Of a DNA stretch of 64,000 nucleotides, positions 51,067 to 60,103 are shown one piece after another (the first letter of the stretch is position 1; each line of letters starts with the position of its first letter). A model generated the notes under the pieces. It saw only the letters and a list, made by a program, of their open reading frames with translations, ran no database searches and was not told the DNA's origin. Source of the stretch: Spirosoma taeanense (GTDB taxonomy: Bacteria; Bacteroidota; Bacteroidia; Cytophagales; Spirosomataceae). The stretch covers positions 2,914,001-2,978,000 of the forward strand of contig NZ_CP053435.1 in NCBI RefSeq assembly GCF_013127955.1, in the 5' to 3' direction. Made by a program: the position numbers and the translations under genes.

Positions 51067-52161
51067 ATGTTCATTATTGATACCCACCTCGACCTTGCTC
51101 TGAACGCCATTGAATGGAACCGCGATTACCGCCTGCCAGTATCGGCCATCCGCGCGTCTGAACAGGGTATGACCGATAAGATCGACCGGGGGAATAACGT
51201 CGTTTCGCTGCCCGAGCTTCGCAAGGGCAACATCGGCCTGGTCGTTGCTACGCAGATTGCCCGCGTGAACACAGCCAATGGTAACCTGCCCGGTGCAGGC
51301 TGGAACTCGCCCCCGCAGGCCTGGGCCATGACGCAGGCTCAGTTGGCCTGGTATCAGGCCATGGAAACCGCCGGGCCGGATGGCCGACCGGAGATGGTGC
51401 AGATCAACAGCCGGGCGGGGCTGGATGCGCACGTTGCCCGCTGGCTGGACGACAGCGAACCCGCTGATGCAAAGCCGGTGGGGTATATGCTGAGTCTCGA
51501 AGGCGCGGATTCACTGATTGACCTTTCGTATGTGGAGCGGACTTATGGCTACGGCCTCCGGGCCATTGGACCGGCTCATTACAGCACCGGACGGTACGCA
51601 CCCGGTACGGGTCTGTCGGGGCGGCTGACGCCGTTGGGCCGCGAACTGCTGCGCGAAATGGGCCGGCTGAACATGATTCTGGATGTTACGCACCTGACCG
51701 ACGAAGGCTTCGACGAGGCCCTATCGCTCTACAAAGGCCCCATCTGGGCCAGTCACCACAACTGCCGGGCCCTGGTCCCCCATCAGCGCCAGTTGACCGA
51801 CGAGCAAATTAAAGTTTTACTTGAACGCGGTTCGGTCATTGGCGGCTGCTTTGATGCCTGGATGCTTAAACCCGGCTTTACGCAGCGGATCAGCAATCCG
51901 GCTGATTTTGACATTCGGCTGGAAACCATCGTGGATCATTACGACCATATCTGTCAGTTGGCGGGCAACTCCCTCCACTGCGCGATCGGTTCCGATCTCG
52001 ACGGAACGTACGGTCGCGAACAGTCGCCTACCGATCTCGATACCATTGCCGATCTGCAATCGCTGAAGAGCCGTCTGACTGACCGGGGGTATTCGCCGAC
52101 GGATATTGCCAACATTTTTCACGGTAATGCCCTTCGGTTTTTACGTTCAGCCCTACCTTAA
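51067..52161 (+). CDS. Membrane dipeptidase-type M19 zinc dipeptidase
   Basis: 364 residues without a signal peptide. Zinc-site motifs of the renal dipeptidase family are intact: FIIDTHLDLAL (HxD), LSLEGADSLIDL with the bridging Glu, DVTHLTDEGFDEAL, ASHHNCRAL and GSDLDGTYG. Family members cleave dipeptides including those with a C-terminal D-residue. It completes the RidA-PLP operon. Its last bases overlap the convergent membrane protein gene by 4 bp. Confidence 0.9.
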   Translation: MFIIDTHLDLALNAIEWNRDYRLPVSAIRASEQGMTDKIDRGNNVVSLPELRKGNIGLVVATQIARVNTANGNLPGAGWNSPPQAWAMTQAQLAWYQAMETAGPDGRPEMVQINSRAGLDAHVARWLDDSEPADAKPVGYMLSLEGADSLIDLSYVERTYGYGLRAIGPAHYSTGRYAPGTGLSGRLTPLGRELLREMGRLNMILDVTHLTDEGFDEALSLYKGPIWASHHNCRALVPHQRQLTDEQIKVLLERGSVIGGCFDAWMLKPGFTQRISNPADFDIRLETIVDHYDHICQLAGNSLHCAIGSDLDGTYGREQSPTDLDTIADLQSLKSRLTDRGYSPTDIANIFHGNALRFLRSALP

Positions 52162-53840
52162 CGTTTGGCAACATCGCCCGAAACGGGCTGGCGCAGCCGG
52201 TATAATTTTCCGGCGTTTTCGTCGGGGCGAAGCTGCCAGAAGGTTCGGTTGGGGTAATAGCGGAAAAGCGCCCAGTTCTGCCGGGCACCCTTATCGACGG
52301 CCCAAATCACCGACTGGCTGTCGATATTAGCCTGGTTATACACCCATTCTTCCGAAATCGAATGCGTCGGCGCATACTTGACCAGCACGACGTGCTGCCC
52401 GCTCTTGGCCGTCAGAAACGCTTCATTAGCCTGGCGTTGCTGCCCTGCTTTCCAGTTGGCGCTGCGCGTCAGGTAGATGCTTTCCAGCACAGCGAGAGGC
52501 AGCGTACTGAGCACAACCGCCAGCACAAACCGGGGTCCCCAGTCGCGCCAGCGGCCGGATGCATACCACATGAACAGCAGCCCCTGTCCGACTATTACAG
52601 CGAGGGCGCCCGTGGCCGGGGCCAGTTGATGGGGCAGTTCCGTTGAACTGAGCAGATTGGTCCCAAACGCGATCAGAACGCTCCAGAATGCGAGCCGGCC
52701 CGTTGCTTCCCAGGGCCCAACTAGAAACAGCACGAACGGCACCAGAAAAAGCAGTCCCAGATAAAAGTTTTCAAAGACAAGCACTTTCCGAAAAACGCCA
52801 ACGACAAATCCTTCTATGGTTTTTCGATACCCGAATGTAGCCGCTTCGCGCTTATGGAACCGCTTCATCTCCGGCCGATTGTAAAGTATTTCTTTTCGGG
52901 CACGCTGGAATAAAAAATGGCGGGTCTGCCTGTATTGCTGAGTATAGTAGGAAGACGGCATCCGGAGAATATCGCCCGTAACGGCATGATTGTAAGCAGG
53001 TAACGCCACAATACTGGCGCCCATGAGCAGCAGGCCGGGAATCCAGCGGAGCAACGGCCGGGTGCCATACCAGTACTGCACCTGCTGAATGGCATAGAGC
53101 AGCACGCCCAACGGCACAATCGAGAATATAACGCCTTCAACGGGCAGATTGCACCAGAGCAATAACAGTCCTACGGCCATCAGCGTTACGTGCCGCCCGC
53201 GCGGTTGTCGTAATAAGGCAATCATTCCGCCAACCATCAGCGCTCCGCCGAGCATGGAGAGTCCACCCCCACCATAGCCCAGGCCCCAGTTTAGCACAAA
53301 GGTTGCGTGCGTAGCGACCAACCAGCCGCCAATGAGCGCCGGCACAGCGGGCATGCAGAGCGTCAGCAGCCAGTAAACCGCCAGTACGGCACCAATATAC
53401 CCCAGCCAGACGCCCACCACCGGCGTACCGAAAATGAGCTGGCCAAAGGCCATGAACATACCCTGCGCGGGCGGGAACTTCGACGCATAAAAGGGTTGGG
53501 AAATGACCTGGATAGTTTCGAAAAATGTCCAGAGCGGGTGTGACGGGTTACTCAAACGCCCCTGCGCGAACGTATCGGCGGCCAGTTGCTGACTGAACTC
53601 CTCCGGCGCAAAGGGATGCGCCCCTACAACAAATGACAGCAGCAGCAACAGAAATAAGGTGTAGCCCGCCAGAAACCCATAGGCCCGGATCGGCCGGTAC
53701 GTAATGCGAAGAAGCCAGGCGCTCAGCGTGTAAAAGGCAGGCGTCTGCTGCAGACGTTCGCGACGATCCAGAAGGGTAATCAGCAAAAATGAAACAAGAA
53801 AGACAAGCAACTCAAGCCAGCGGTGCTGCGGAATGGGCAT
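52158..53840 (-). CDS. Polytopic membrane protein, glycosyltransferase GT39/PMT-like
   Basis: 560 residues with about ten to twelve transmembrane helices. The first large loop contains GAHPFAPEEFSQQLAADTFA followed by SHPLWTFFETIQV and FYASKFPPAQGMFMAFGQL, the acidic loop and PPAQG segment of a lipid-linked glycosyltransferase-like family. The C-terminal 90 residues are extracytoplasmic. It probably uses a polyprenyl-phosphate sugar in the periplasm, with unknown acceptor. It follows no obvious partner; the beta-helix gene upstream on the same strand is 120 bp away. Confidence 0.7.
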   Translation of the reverse strand: MPIPQHRWLELLVFLVSFLLITLLDRRERLQQTPAFYTLSAWLLRITYRPIRAYGFLAGYTLFLLLLLSFVVGAHPFAPEEFSQQLAADTFAQGRLSNPSHPLWTFFETIQVISQPFYASKFPPAQGMFMAFGQLIFGTPVVGVWLGYIGAVLAVYWLLTLCMPAVPALIGGWLVATHATFVLNWGLGYGGGGLSMLGGALMVGGMIALLRQPRGRHVTLMAVGLLLLWCNLPVEGVIFSIVPLGVLLYAIQQVQYWYGTRPLLRWIPGLLLMGASIVALPAYNHAVTGDILRMPSSYYTQQYRQTRHFLFQRARKEILYNRPEMKRFHKREAATFGYRKTIEGFVVGVFRKVLVFENFYLGLLFLVPFVLFLVGPWEATGRLAFWSVLIAFGTNLLSSTELPHQLAPATGALAVIVGQGLLFMWYASGRWRDWGPRFVLAVVLSTLPLAVLESIYLTRSANWKAGQQRQANEAFLTAKSGQHVVLVKYAPTHSISEEWVYNQANIDSQSVIWAVDKGARQNWALFRYYPNRTFWQLRPDENAGKLYRLRQPVSGDVAKR

Positions 53841-53960
53841 ACGGGCAACAATTATTCGGGCAGATTAAAACAGCGAAAGTAGCCAAAAGATGAAGGGCAG
53901 CCATAGCCGTGTAGTAAATCCACCCTTCCGTAAGTAATATTTCTGGCGGGTCAGGCAGGA

Positions 53961-55265
53961 TTATTTCTGATAGCCTATGCCCTTTGCCACTACACCCGCG
54001 CCCGTTATGGTTCTTCGATCGACCAGCAGCGGCACGGTTTTGGGAGAGCGGTCAAAGGCCGAGCGCGTAAAATTCTTCACCACGCACCGGCTCACGACGT
54101 TCTGCTGCGTTTCGTTGTAAAAGCGAAAGCCATCCAGACGGGCTCCATCGACGGTTACGTTCGTAAACAGCAGCGTTCCACCGCCCGGAATTCCTGGTGG
54201 TGTTTCCCGTTCATCTACAAACACGCCACAGGTTTCGGCGGGCAGGCTTCCCGTGCCAGCAAAAAGGTTGGAATGCCTGACCGATACGTTGCTAATCCGG
54301 AGGCTGTCGCCCCCACGTAACGCGCCGACAATAATCAGCCCGATGCCCTGCGCTGAATCGATTGTGTTCTGATAAAAATCGCCCGATGAGCCCCCAGAAA
54401 TCTGAACGCCTGCGTTCTGGCTGTTCGAGAAGGGAGACACACCAGTCTTGCTGATGCGGTTATGGTGCACCCTGGCTCCGGGCGAACAACTGTACTGGAT
54501 TCCCTCGCAACCGGCGTTCTCGATTACATTATGGTGCACGTGCAGCCCCCGAATCTCGTGCGGGTACATACCATTTCGACCCTTGTTCCAGAAGCTGTTG
54601 CCGATATACAGGCCCTCGCCCCGCGTGTCGTGGACGTAATTGTGGTGCACATGCACATCCTGCATCACAAACTTATTCAGCCAGGTCGATTCGTCGTTTT
54701 TGTTCGGGTCGGTCTTGATCATCATACCCGCAAAGCCGGACTGCGACACCTCCACGCGTTCGATCTCAATGTTGGTGGATTTGCCCGCCACCACCAGCGC
54801 CGATACGTCTTTGAACGTACTGCTTACTTCAAAGCCATGACGGATGCCCGCCACGCCCGAACCCGTCACGAGGATATACGAACAGCCCGAAATGGTAAAA
54901 TTGCCGTTGTTCCTAGTTGTACCCTGAATAACCGCTTTATCGCCGTAATTGATAAACACAATCGGCTTGCCCGGCGCTCCGGTAAAATCCTTCAGGATCA
55001 GGTTAGGCAGCGTGCCCTGAATCCCGACCGTATCGCCGGGGCCGACGCCCATGCGGGTACCGTCGTACTGCCCGCCCGACGTAATGATCCGTTTTGGTGT
55101 AAAGGTGCTGGCCGACCGCTTTACGTGATCTGGAACGGAAGTCCAGGCGCTTTCCCGGCCAAGGGGCTGACGTTTCTTCACTGCCGCGTTGAGTCTATTC
55201 GCGATGATGACGATTACGCTCAGCAGCAGGCTTCCAATAAGCAGGTACTTTCTGGTTTGCATCAT
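53961..55265 (-). CDS. Secreted right-handed parallel beta-helix protein
   Basis: 434 residues. An N-terminal hydrophobic segment (LLIGSLLLSVIVIIANRLNA) can serve as signal anchor. Then come PbH1-type repeats with typical VHHNYVHDTRGEGLYIGNS, GLHVHHNVIENAGCEGIQYS and RVHHNRISKTGVSPFSNS, a polysaccharide-lyase or hydrolase-like scaffold (right-handed beta-helix, Beta_helix domain). The enzymatic activity is not evident. It starts 7 bp after the stop of the 660-residue secreted protein, so the two are one operon. Confidence 0.85.
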   Translation of the reverse strand: MMQTRKYLLIGSLLLSVIVIIANRLNAAVKKRQPLGRESAWTSVPDHVKRSASTFTPKRIITSGGQYDGTRMGVGPGDTVGIQGTLPNLILKDFTGAPGKPIVFINYGDKAVIQGTTRNNGNFTISGCSYILVTGSGVAGIRHGFEVSSTFKDVSALVVAGKSTNIEIERVEVSQSGFAGMMIKTDPNKNDESTWLNKFVMQDVHVHHNYVHDTRGEGLYIGNSFWNKGRNGMYPHEIRGLHVHHNVIENAGCEGIQYSCSPGARVHHNRISKTGVSPFSNSQNAGVQISGGSSGDFYQNTIDSAQGIGLIIVGALRGGDSLRISNVSVRHSNLFAGTGSLPAETCGVFVDERETPPGIPGGGTLLFTNVTVDGARLDGFRFYNETQQNVVSRCVVKNFTRSAFDRSPKTVPLLVDRRTITGAGVVAKGIGYQK

Positions 55266-55272
55266 AACATAA

Positions 55273-57255
55273 TTAAGGTGTCAGGATGCGACCGGCATAA
55301 CCGGCTTTCTCAGAGGCCGAAATGGCCGGAGGCAGGGCGGTATAGATTTGGCCGGCATCCGTTTTGTTGACGTTAAATTCGAAAAACTGAGCCGCCGGCC
55401 CCCGAAGCCGGACGCTGAACACCACCGGCTCGGCCATGCCCGGAAACTGGTAGCGCACATTATCGGTCCGCTCGTCGGTCCATCCTTGATTCATCCCGCC
55501 CAGAATCAGCACCTGATAGCCCGTTGCCGTCGGCTGAAACCGCAAGCTATAGGCTGGCTTCTGCGGGCCGTATTTCCCTTTACCGTCGTAGTTATAAGCC
55601 TGAATGCCGTCGTAGGCCGACCAGGCTCCACGGCCACCAATTTGTATTTCGGGGTCTTCCACAAGGGTCGAACTGTCGAAAAATTTCTCGTAAGGCTGCA
55701 GCTCGTTACGGGCCTGAAACAACGCCGTAACCGCATGGTACTCGTGATTATAGCCCGCTTCCCGGTTGGGGTCAAACCGCGCTGGGGCGTGGAAAATATG
55801 AAAACCAGCACCGGGTGTGCCGCCCTCCAGAAAGCGGTGGACGGCATAATAGGAATACATCTCGTAGGGCGGAATCCAGATTTTAGGCTGATCGTCGCAG
55901 GGGTCGCCACCATTCAGAAAGTCCAGACAACCCGTGTTCATGGTCGGCGGTACACGCGCAATCAGGTCGTTGGGATACGGAACACCCTCTACGTAACCGG
56001 CCTTATCGGCTTCGTACTGGAGTTCGCGCATGCAGACCGTTCCCCGCACCGACTGGCCGGGTCGGTTCTTCATGCGGTAGCGGTTGGCCTGCCAGTGGCC
56101 TTTCTGATCGGCGACTACATGCCGTGGTTTAATAGCCGCCCAGATGGCCGGGTAGTTCTGCTTGGTCGGGTTCCGGTTTATCCAGATGTCGGTATACTCT
56201 TCTTTGTCCATCCGGAAATTGAACTGGTAGTAGTAATCCAGGTGGAAGGTCTCGTGGCTGTAGATATCGCCTTTAATCTGATACCGACGCCCATTGAGCG
56301 TAATGTTCCCGTCCGCATCCCCACCGATATGGCTCACATCGGCATATCCGTCCTGAAACACGGACGTTGAATACGCATTTGATAGTTTAGGCTCCCCCTG
56401 ATACATCGACGCCCCGTAGGCGATCCAGGCTCCGGCCGGGCTGCGTCGTCGGGCAATCTCCAGCATCAGCACAATCCGGTTGGTGCGCCGGGTAATCATT
56501 TCCCGATTCCAGGCCGCAAAGCCACGCGCGGCCAGGGTCTCCAGTGTAACGTTCGGCTCGCCGGTGCTTTCAAGAGTTATGGTCTTTTTGCGGGCCGAAC
56601 TCCAGGGCTCCGGAAACTTCCCCCGGCCGTAACCACCGTACGGATAACCCGGCATGGGCGCGTCGTAGCTCCCCGGCATCCACTCGTTACTGTTCTCGAT
56701 ATTGGCCACCCAATACCCTTTCTGAGCGCCCGAAATTGACTGCAGACTCTGATAATGGGCTTCGACAGCCGCCAGCGAACGCTCGAAATAACCGGCTCCT
56801 TCCAGCGGACCGTGCAGCCCATACTCGGTTGCGTAGACAAACCCATCGCCAAACGGCAGATTATTGTATTCAGCTTCCGTATGCGCCCAGGTCGAAAATA
56901 GATTCACTCCCTGCGCCCGGCGTTCGGCAACGGACTGCATCGGGTTGAAGTCAACCGAGAAGCGGTAGTTGGGCGAGTAGTATTTATTCCGGCCAAACTG
57001 ATCGGCATCCAGCACCCGTTTGGCTTCGAGCCGGTAACCCCGCTGGGTTATTTTCGTGCCAACCCGGGCCGATACGGCATTCGCCCGCGCTCCCTGGGCT
57101 ACCGCCTGACTACCGGAATTTGCAGGAAGAGTATCGTTCTGAGCCGCAGGACGACTCTCTTTTCCGGGTTTCCGGGAACGGTAAATTGTCTGGGCGCTGG
57201 CTGCGTCAAGCAGAGTACTCAGGACAAGAAGAAAACTAAAAAAGCGCTTCATCAT
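55273..57255 (-). CDS. Large secreted protein, unknown function (possible glycoside hydrolase-like)
   Basis: 660 residues, signal peptide MMKRFFSFLLVLSTLLDAAS. After a basic low-complexity linker (about 22-70) the protein resembles a TIM-barrel glycan-active protein in composition: aromatic-rich segments with acidic loops (FSTWAHTEAEYNNLPFGDGF, EGAGYFERSLAAVEAHYQSL, WVANIENSNEWMPGSYDAPM, DIYSHETFHLDYYYQFNF), and a C-terminal beta domain (FQPTATGYQVLILGGMNQGW). I cannot place it in a family. Being in one operon with a beta-helix protein suggests joint action on an extracellular polymer. Confidence 0.7.
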   Translation of the reverse strand: MMKRFFSFLLVLSTLLDAASAQTIYRSRKPGKESRPAAQNDTLPANSGSQAVAQGARANAVSARVGTKITQRGYRLEAKRVLDADQFGRNKYYSPNYRFSVDFNPMQSVAERRAQGVNLFSTWAHTEAEYNNLPFGDGFVYATEYGLHGPLEGAGYFERSLAAVEAHYQSLQSISGAQKGYWVANIENSNEWMPGSYDAPMPGYPYGGYGRGKFPEPWSSARKKTITLESTGEPNVTLETLAARGFAAWNREMITRRTNRIVLMLEIARRRSPAGAWIAYGASMYQGEPKLSNAYSTSVFQDGYADVSHIGGDADGNITLNGRRYQIKGDIYSHETFHLDYYYQFNFRMDKEEYTDIWINRNPTKQNYPAIWAAIKPRHVVADQKGHWQANRYRMKNRPGQSVRGTVCMRELQYEADKAGYVEGVPYPNDLIARVPPTMNTGCLDFLNGGDPCDDQPKIWIPPYEMYSYYAVHRFLEGGTPGAGFHIFHAPARFDPNREAGYNHEYHAVTALFQARNELQPYEKFFDSSTLVEDPEIQIGGRGAWSAYDGIQAYNYDGKGKYGPQKPAYSLRFQPTATGYQVLILGGMNQGWTDERTDNVRYQFPGMAEPVVFSVRLRGPAAQFFEFNVNKTDAGQIYTALPPAISASEKAGYAGRILTP

Positions 57256-57564
57256 TGATTAAAGATAAAACCCGGAGGCTTGTCCGGGCAGGCAATTTAT
57301 TCAGCGGATACGCTATCCGAAGCTGCCGACGTATAGGGATGCTGCATTCCCTGGATTTGTTGCTAAGTTAGGCGATTGTCGCGAAGGAGTGCGGTAGTCT
57401 TCGTCGAACAGCGAGCCAGTACGACGAAGAAACCGGTTTTCGACGCACTTATAAGCAATAAAATAATTGTGTCTCAAACCGGCAATGAATTGACCCAAAA
57501 TTGATAGCCGAAGAGTTGATAATTGACGAATCTTACGCTATCAATCAAACCTCGTTCGGCTGTT

Positions 57565-58662
57565 ATGAAAACGCTGCTCATCCTTGCCGCTTACTGGGGG
57601 TTGGGCTGGTGTGCCGGGAGTCTCCCCACCTGTGCACAACCCGCTGACCAGGAGAAGAATCCGTCGAAAACCGGGGCGCCAAATTCGCTGTTCAACGGGA
57701 ATGACCCACTGACCTTTACCCTCGTAGCCGATTATCAGGCCATCCTGAAAGGTCGTAATAACCAGACGGTAGTCGACTATCCGGCTACGCTGGCTTATGT
57801 CGAAGCAGATCATGACTCGCTCGTCCTGCCGGTTCAAATCCGCATACGGGGTAATTTCCGGCGCGATGCCAGACACTGCAAGTTCCCGCCCCTGCTGCTC
57901 GATTTTGACAAGCAAACCACAAAAGACTCGCCGTTTGAACGCCACGCCAAACTAAAGTTAATAACTCACTGCCAGAATGAGGAATACGTTGTCCGGGAGT
58001 ATATGGTTTATAAGCTGTATAACCTGCTGACCGATTATAGTTTCCGCTCTCGACTAGCGAAAGTCACCTATCGGGACATAGCCGGGAAACGGGACACCGA
58101 AACCCGGTACGCATTCCTGCTCGAAGATGAAGCCACGTTAGCCCGCCGGAATGAGGCCACGCTCTCTAAACAAAAACAGCTTCGTATGGCGGCAACGGAT
58201 TCCCTGCAGATGGCCACGGTAGCCGTGTTTGAATACCTGATCGGTAATACCGACTGGTCGGTGCCGTACCGGCATAATATCCGGCTGCTATCGAGCAAAA
58301 AACACCCCGTGCCGATGCCCGTTCCTTACGATTTCGACCATGCGGGAATTGTCGAAGCCAGTTATGCCCTCCCCGCCGAACAGTTAGGCATCCAGACGGT
58401 TCGCGAGCGTCTGTATCGCGGTTACCAGTACTCCGACCAGGTCTTTGAACAGGTGTTCCAGACATTCCGGAAACACAAAGCCGAAATCTATACGCTGTAT
58501 CAGAACCAGCACGCCCTGAGCCCGGCTTACGTAAAACGGACGTTAAGGTATATAGACGAATTTTACAGGATCATCGACCGGCCGAGCCTGGTCAAAGTGC
58601 TGTTCGTTGACAAAGGCCGTCAGAATGCAGCGGGCGGCATCGTGATCAAAGGTCTGAAGTAA
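57565..58662 (+). CDS. Secreted CotH-like protein
   Basis: 365 residues from MKTLLILAAYWGLGWCAGSL, a signal peptide; a start 14 codons upstream is rejected. The order LPVQIRIRGNFRRDARHCKF, LKLITHCQNEEYVVREYMVY, EYLIGNTDWSVPYRHNIRLL and MPVPYDFDHAGIV recalls the CotH kinase-like fold (RGN, the K-x-x-L-x-x region, and the D-F-D metal motif). CotH phosphorylates spore-coat proteins in Bacillus; here the role is unknown and, being exported, it could modify envelope proteins. The match is by eye. It is convergent with the PycTM-like gene, 3 bp apart. Confidence 0.5.
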   Translation: MKTLLILAAYWGLGWCAGSLPTCAQPADQEKNPSKTGAPNSLFNGNDPLTFTLVADYQAILKGRNNQTVVDYPATLAYVEADHDSLVLPVQIRIRGNFRRDARHCKFPPLLLDFDKQTTKDSPFERHAKLKLITHCQNEEYVVREYMVYKLYNLLTDYSFRSRLAKVTYRDIAGKRDTETRYAFLLEDEATLARRNEATLSKQKQLRMAATDSLQMATVAVFEYLIGNTDWSVPYRHNIRLLSSKKHPVPMPVPYDFDHAGIVEASYALPAEQLGIQTVRERLYRGYQYSDQVFEQVFQTFRKHKAEIYTLYQNQHALSPAYVKRTLRYIDEFYRIIDRPSLVKVLFVDKGRQNAAGGIVIKGLK

Positions 58663-58665
58663 GCC

Positions 58666-59295
58666 CTACGCCCATAACGCAGCGATATAGAGAATTACGA
58701 CCAGCGGAAAGCCAAATAGAAACAGATTATAGCTGATTTTTAAGAGCTTATATTTTTGTTCGAGGACTTTTCCCTGCAGATAGAGGTTATCGATCATGGT
58801 GTCGTAGAGCCGTTCCGGATTGTTCATAACGTCTTTAACCCCCGTCCTGTAGGCGTCGGCCGTCAGGCGCGTAAAATCGCCGAAGAAGAGCAGGTCTATC
58901 GTACGGTCCTGTGCCGGGTCGGCGGTATTCTGGTGGGACGTAATCCGGGGCCGGGTCGACAACAGCGCAAAGGTGATGGTGAGCAGGCAGAGCGCCGTGA
59001 GCAGACAGGTAGGCAGGAGCAGTTGCGGCATTTCGTTCATATTCTTCAGAAACGACGAAATCAGGATGGACACAATAATGGAATTGATGGAAATCATCAG
59101 ATTCGCCTTACTGTCGGCCATACTGCTCAGTTGAAGGTGGCTGGACATGGTCGTCCGGAACATGGTTTCAATGCCCCGGCTGCCCGATTCCTTCCTTTTT
59201 TTGTCTTTCTTCGGCTTTTTACCACCGTCTGTTTTCGTATCCTGATCGGCGTTTAGGAGCGGCTCAGGCTGCATTTCCTCCGGAAGCGATGTCAT
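58666..59295 (-). CDS. PycTM-type (DUF5706) membrane effector, orphan
   Basis: 209 residues from MTSLPEEMQPEPLLNADQD; a start 12 codons upstream is also possible. A basic, Lys-rich cytoplasmic region (about 20-40) precedes the conserved SRGIETMFRTTMSSHLQLSS and ADSKANLMISINSIIVSILI. Transmembrane helices lie at about 75-95, 100-120 and the C-terminus. This is the family of Pycsar anti-phage effectors that respond to cCMP or cUMP. The partner pyrimidine cyclase is not in the window, so it is an orphan or belongs to another pathway. The family call is from recognisable sequence, not a search. Confidence 0.75.
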   Translation of the reverse strand: MTSLPEEMQPEPLLNADQDTKTDGGKKPKKDKKRKESGSRGIETMFRTTMSSHLQLSSMADSKANLMISINSIIVSILISSFLKNMNEMPQLLLPTCLLTALCLLTITFALLSTRPRITSHQNTADPAQDRTIDLLFFGDFTRLTADAYRTGVKDVMNNPERLYDTMIDNLYLQGKVLEQKYKLLKISYNLFLFGFPLVVILYIAALWA

Positions 59296-59554
59296 TGACT
59301 GGCAAGTATTTACCGTAAGTTTACAAATCAATCCGGAGATTCCGGGAACACCCGCCTGAATATCACCTGGCTGACCCAGTATACGGTTACGTCAACGTTT
59401 GGCGAAGGCTTCTACTGAAAGTCTGTTAGCCATGGGCGAATCGTCCGTCAAACCCTACCTGATACTCCAATTTTATCGACTAATCCGCGCGAACTGGCAA
59501 ACCACCCGTCTGTTTATGGGTTAACTAATGGAACATACCATAAACCGTACGCTT

Positions 59555-59800
59555 ATGAAGATGAACACGCAGTCGCTGATTAACCTGGAAGTTAATCTGG
59601 CCGAGTTGACCGAAGCTTTCCAGCAGCTTCCCTCAAATACAGACGGCAAGAAGCATCATCATGCCGTTAAATTCCCCGTGACCAACGATTACGGCAATGC
59701 CTGCGAACGCGAATTGTTATTCACCTGGAATGCCGAATACCAGGACTGGGAATTGAACACCAAAGGTCACGACCTGATTATTACGGCCTCAAGCCGCTAG
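59555..59800 (+). CDS. Small protein, unknown function
   Basis: 81 residues from MKMNTQSLINLEVNLAELTE; an earlier Met at 59528 adds nine residues. An amphipathic N-terminal helix is followed by a His-rich loop (GKKHHHAVKFPVT) and a strand-rich C-terminus (LLFTWNAEYQDWELNTKGHD). No family recognised. It lies about 230 bp from the PycTM-like gene and is followed by a perfect terminator, so it is a separate unit. Confidence 0.55.
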   Translation: MKMNTQSLINLEVNLAELTEAFQQLPSNTDGKKHHHAVKFPVTNDYGNACERELLFTWNAEYQDWELNTKGHDLIITASSR

Positions 59801-59863
59801 GCAGTGATTATGTTTGTCTTCGAAGTACTATAGAACAATCTGCAATACACATCATTATATTTA

Positions 59864-59907
59864 TTACCCCTACAACGCTCAATGTTACGTTGTAGGGGTA
59901 ACTTTTT
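59864..59907 (+). terminator. Terminator, perfect 14-bp stem
   Basis: TTACCCCTACAACG (59864-59877) and CGTTGTAGGGGTAA (59888-59901) form a perfect stem with a 10-nt loop and a following CTTTTT. It ends the small gene at 59555-59800. Confidence 0.88.
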
Positions 59908-60103
59908 AAGAGCAGGGATGCATTTGGCTGTTTAAAAGACGGCCACGGAAACCGCTACGAAAAGAACGGCCATTGTCTGAGTGCGTTCACCTATGGCGTG
60001 GAGGCCGTGCTGTTTGATTTCTTTCAGTAGCGGGGTAATAGAGTAGTAAGCTTTAGGTGGATAGTACTTTACCCTACATAACCACACCTTTAATTTACTT
60101 ATT

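Noticed and set aside
55348..56370. 340-codon plus-strand frame opposite the 660-residue secreted protein
   Set aside because: It lacks a plausible start context, and the minus strand has a signal peptide and continuous coding sense.
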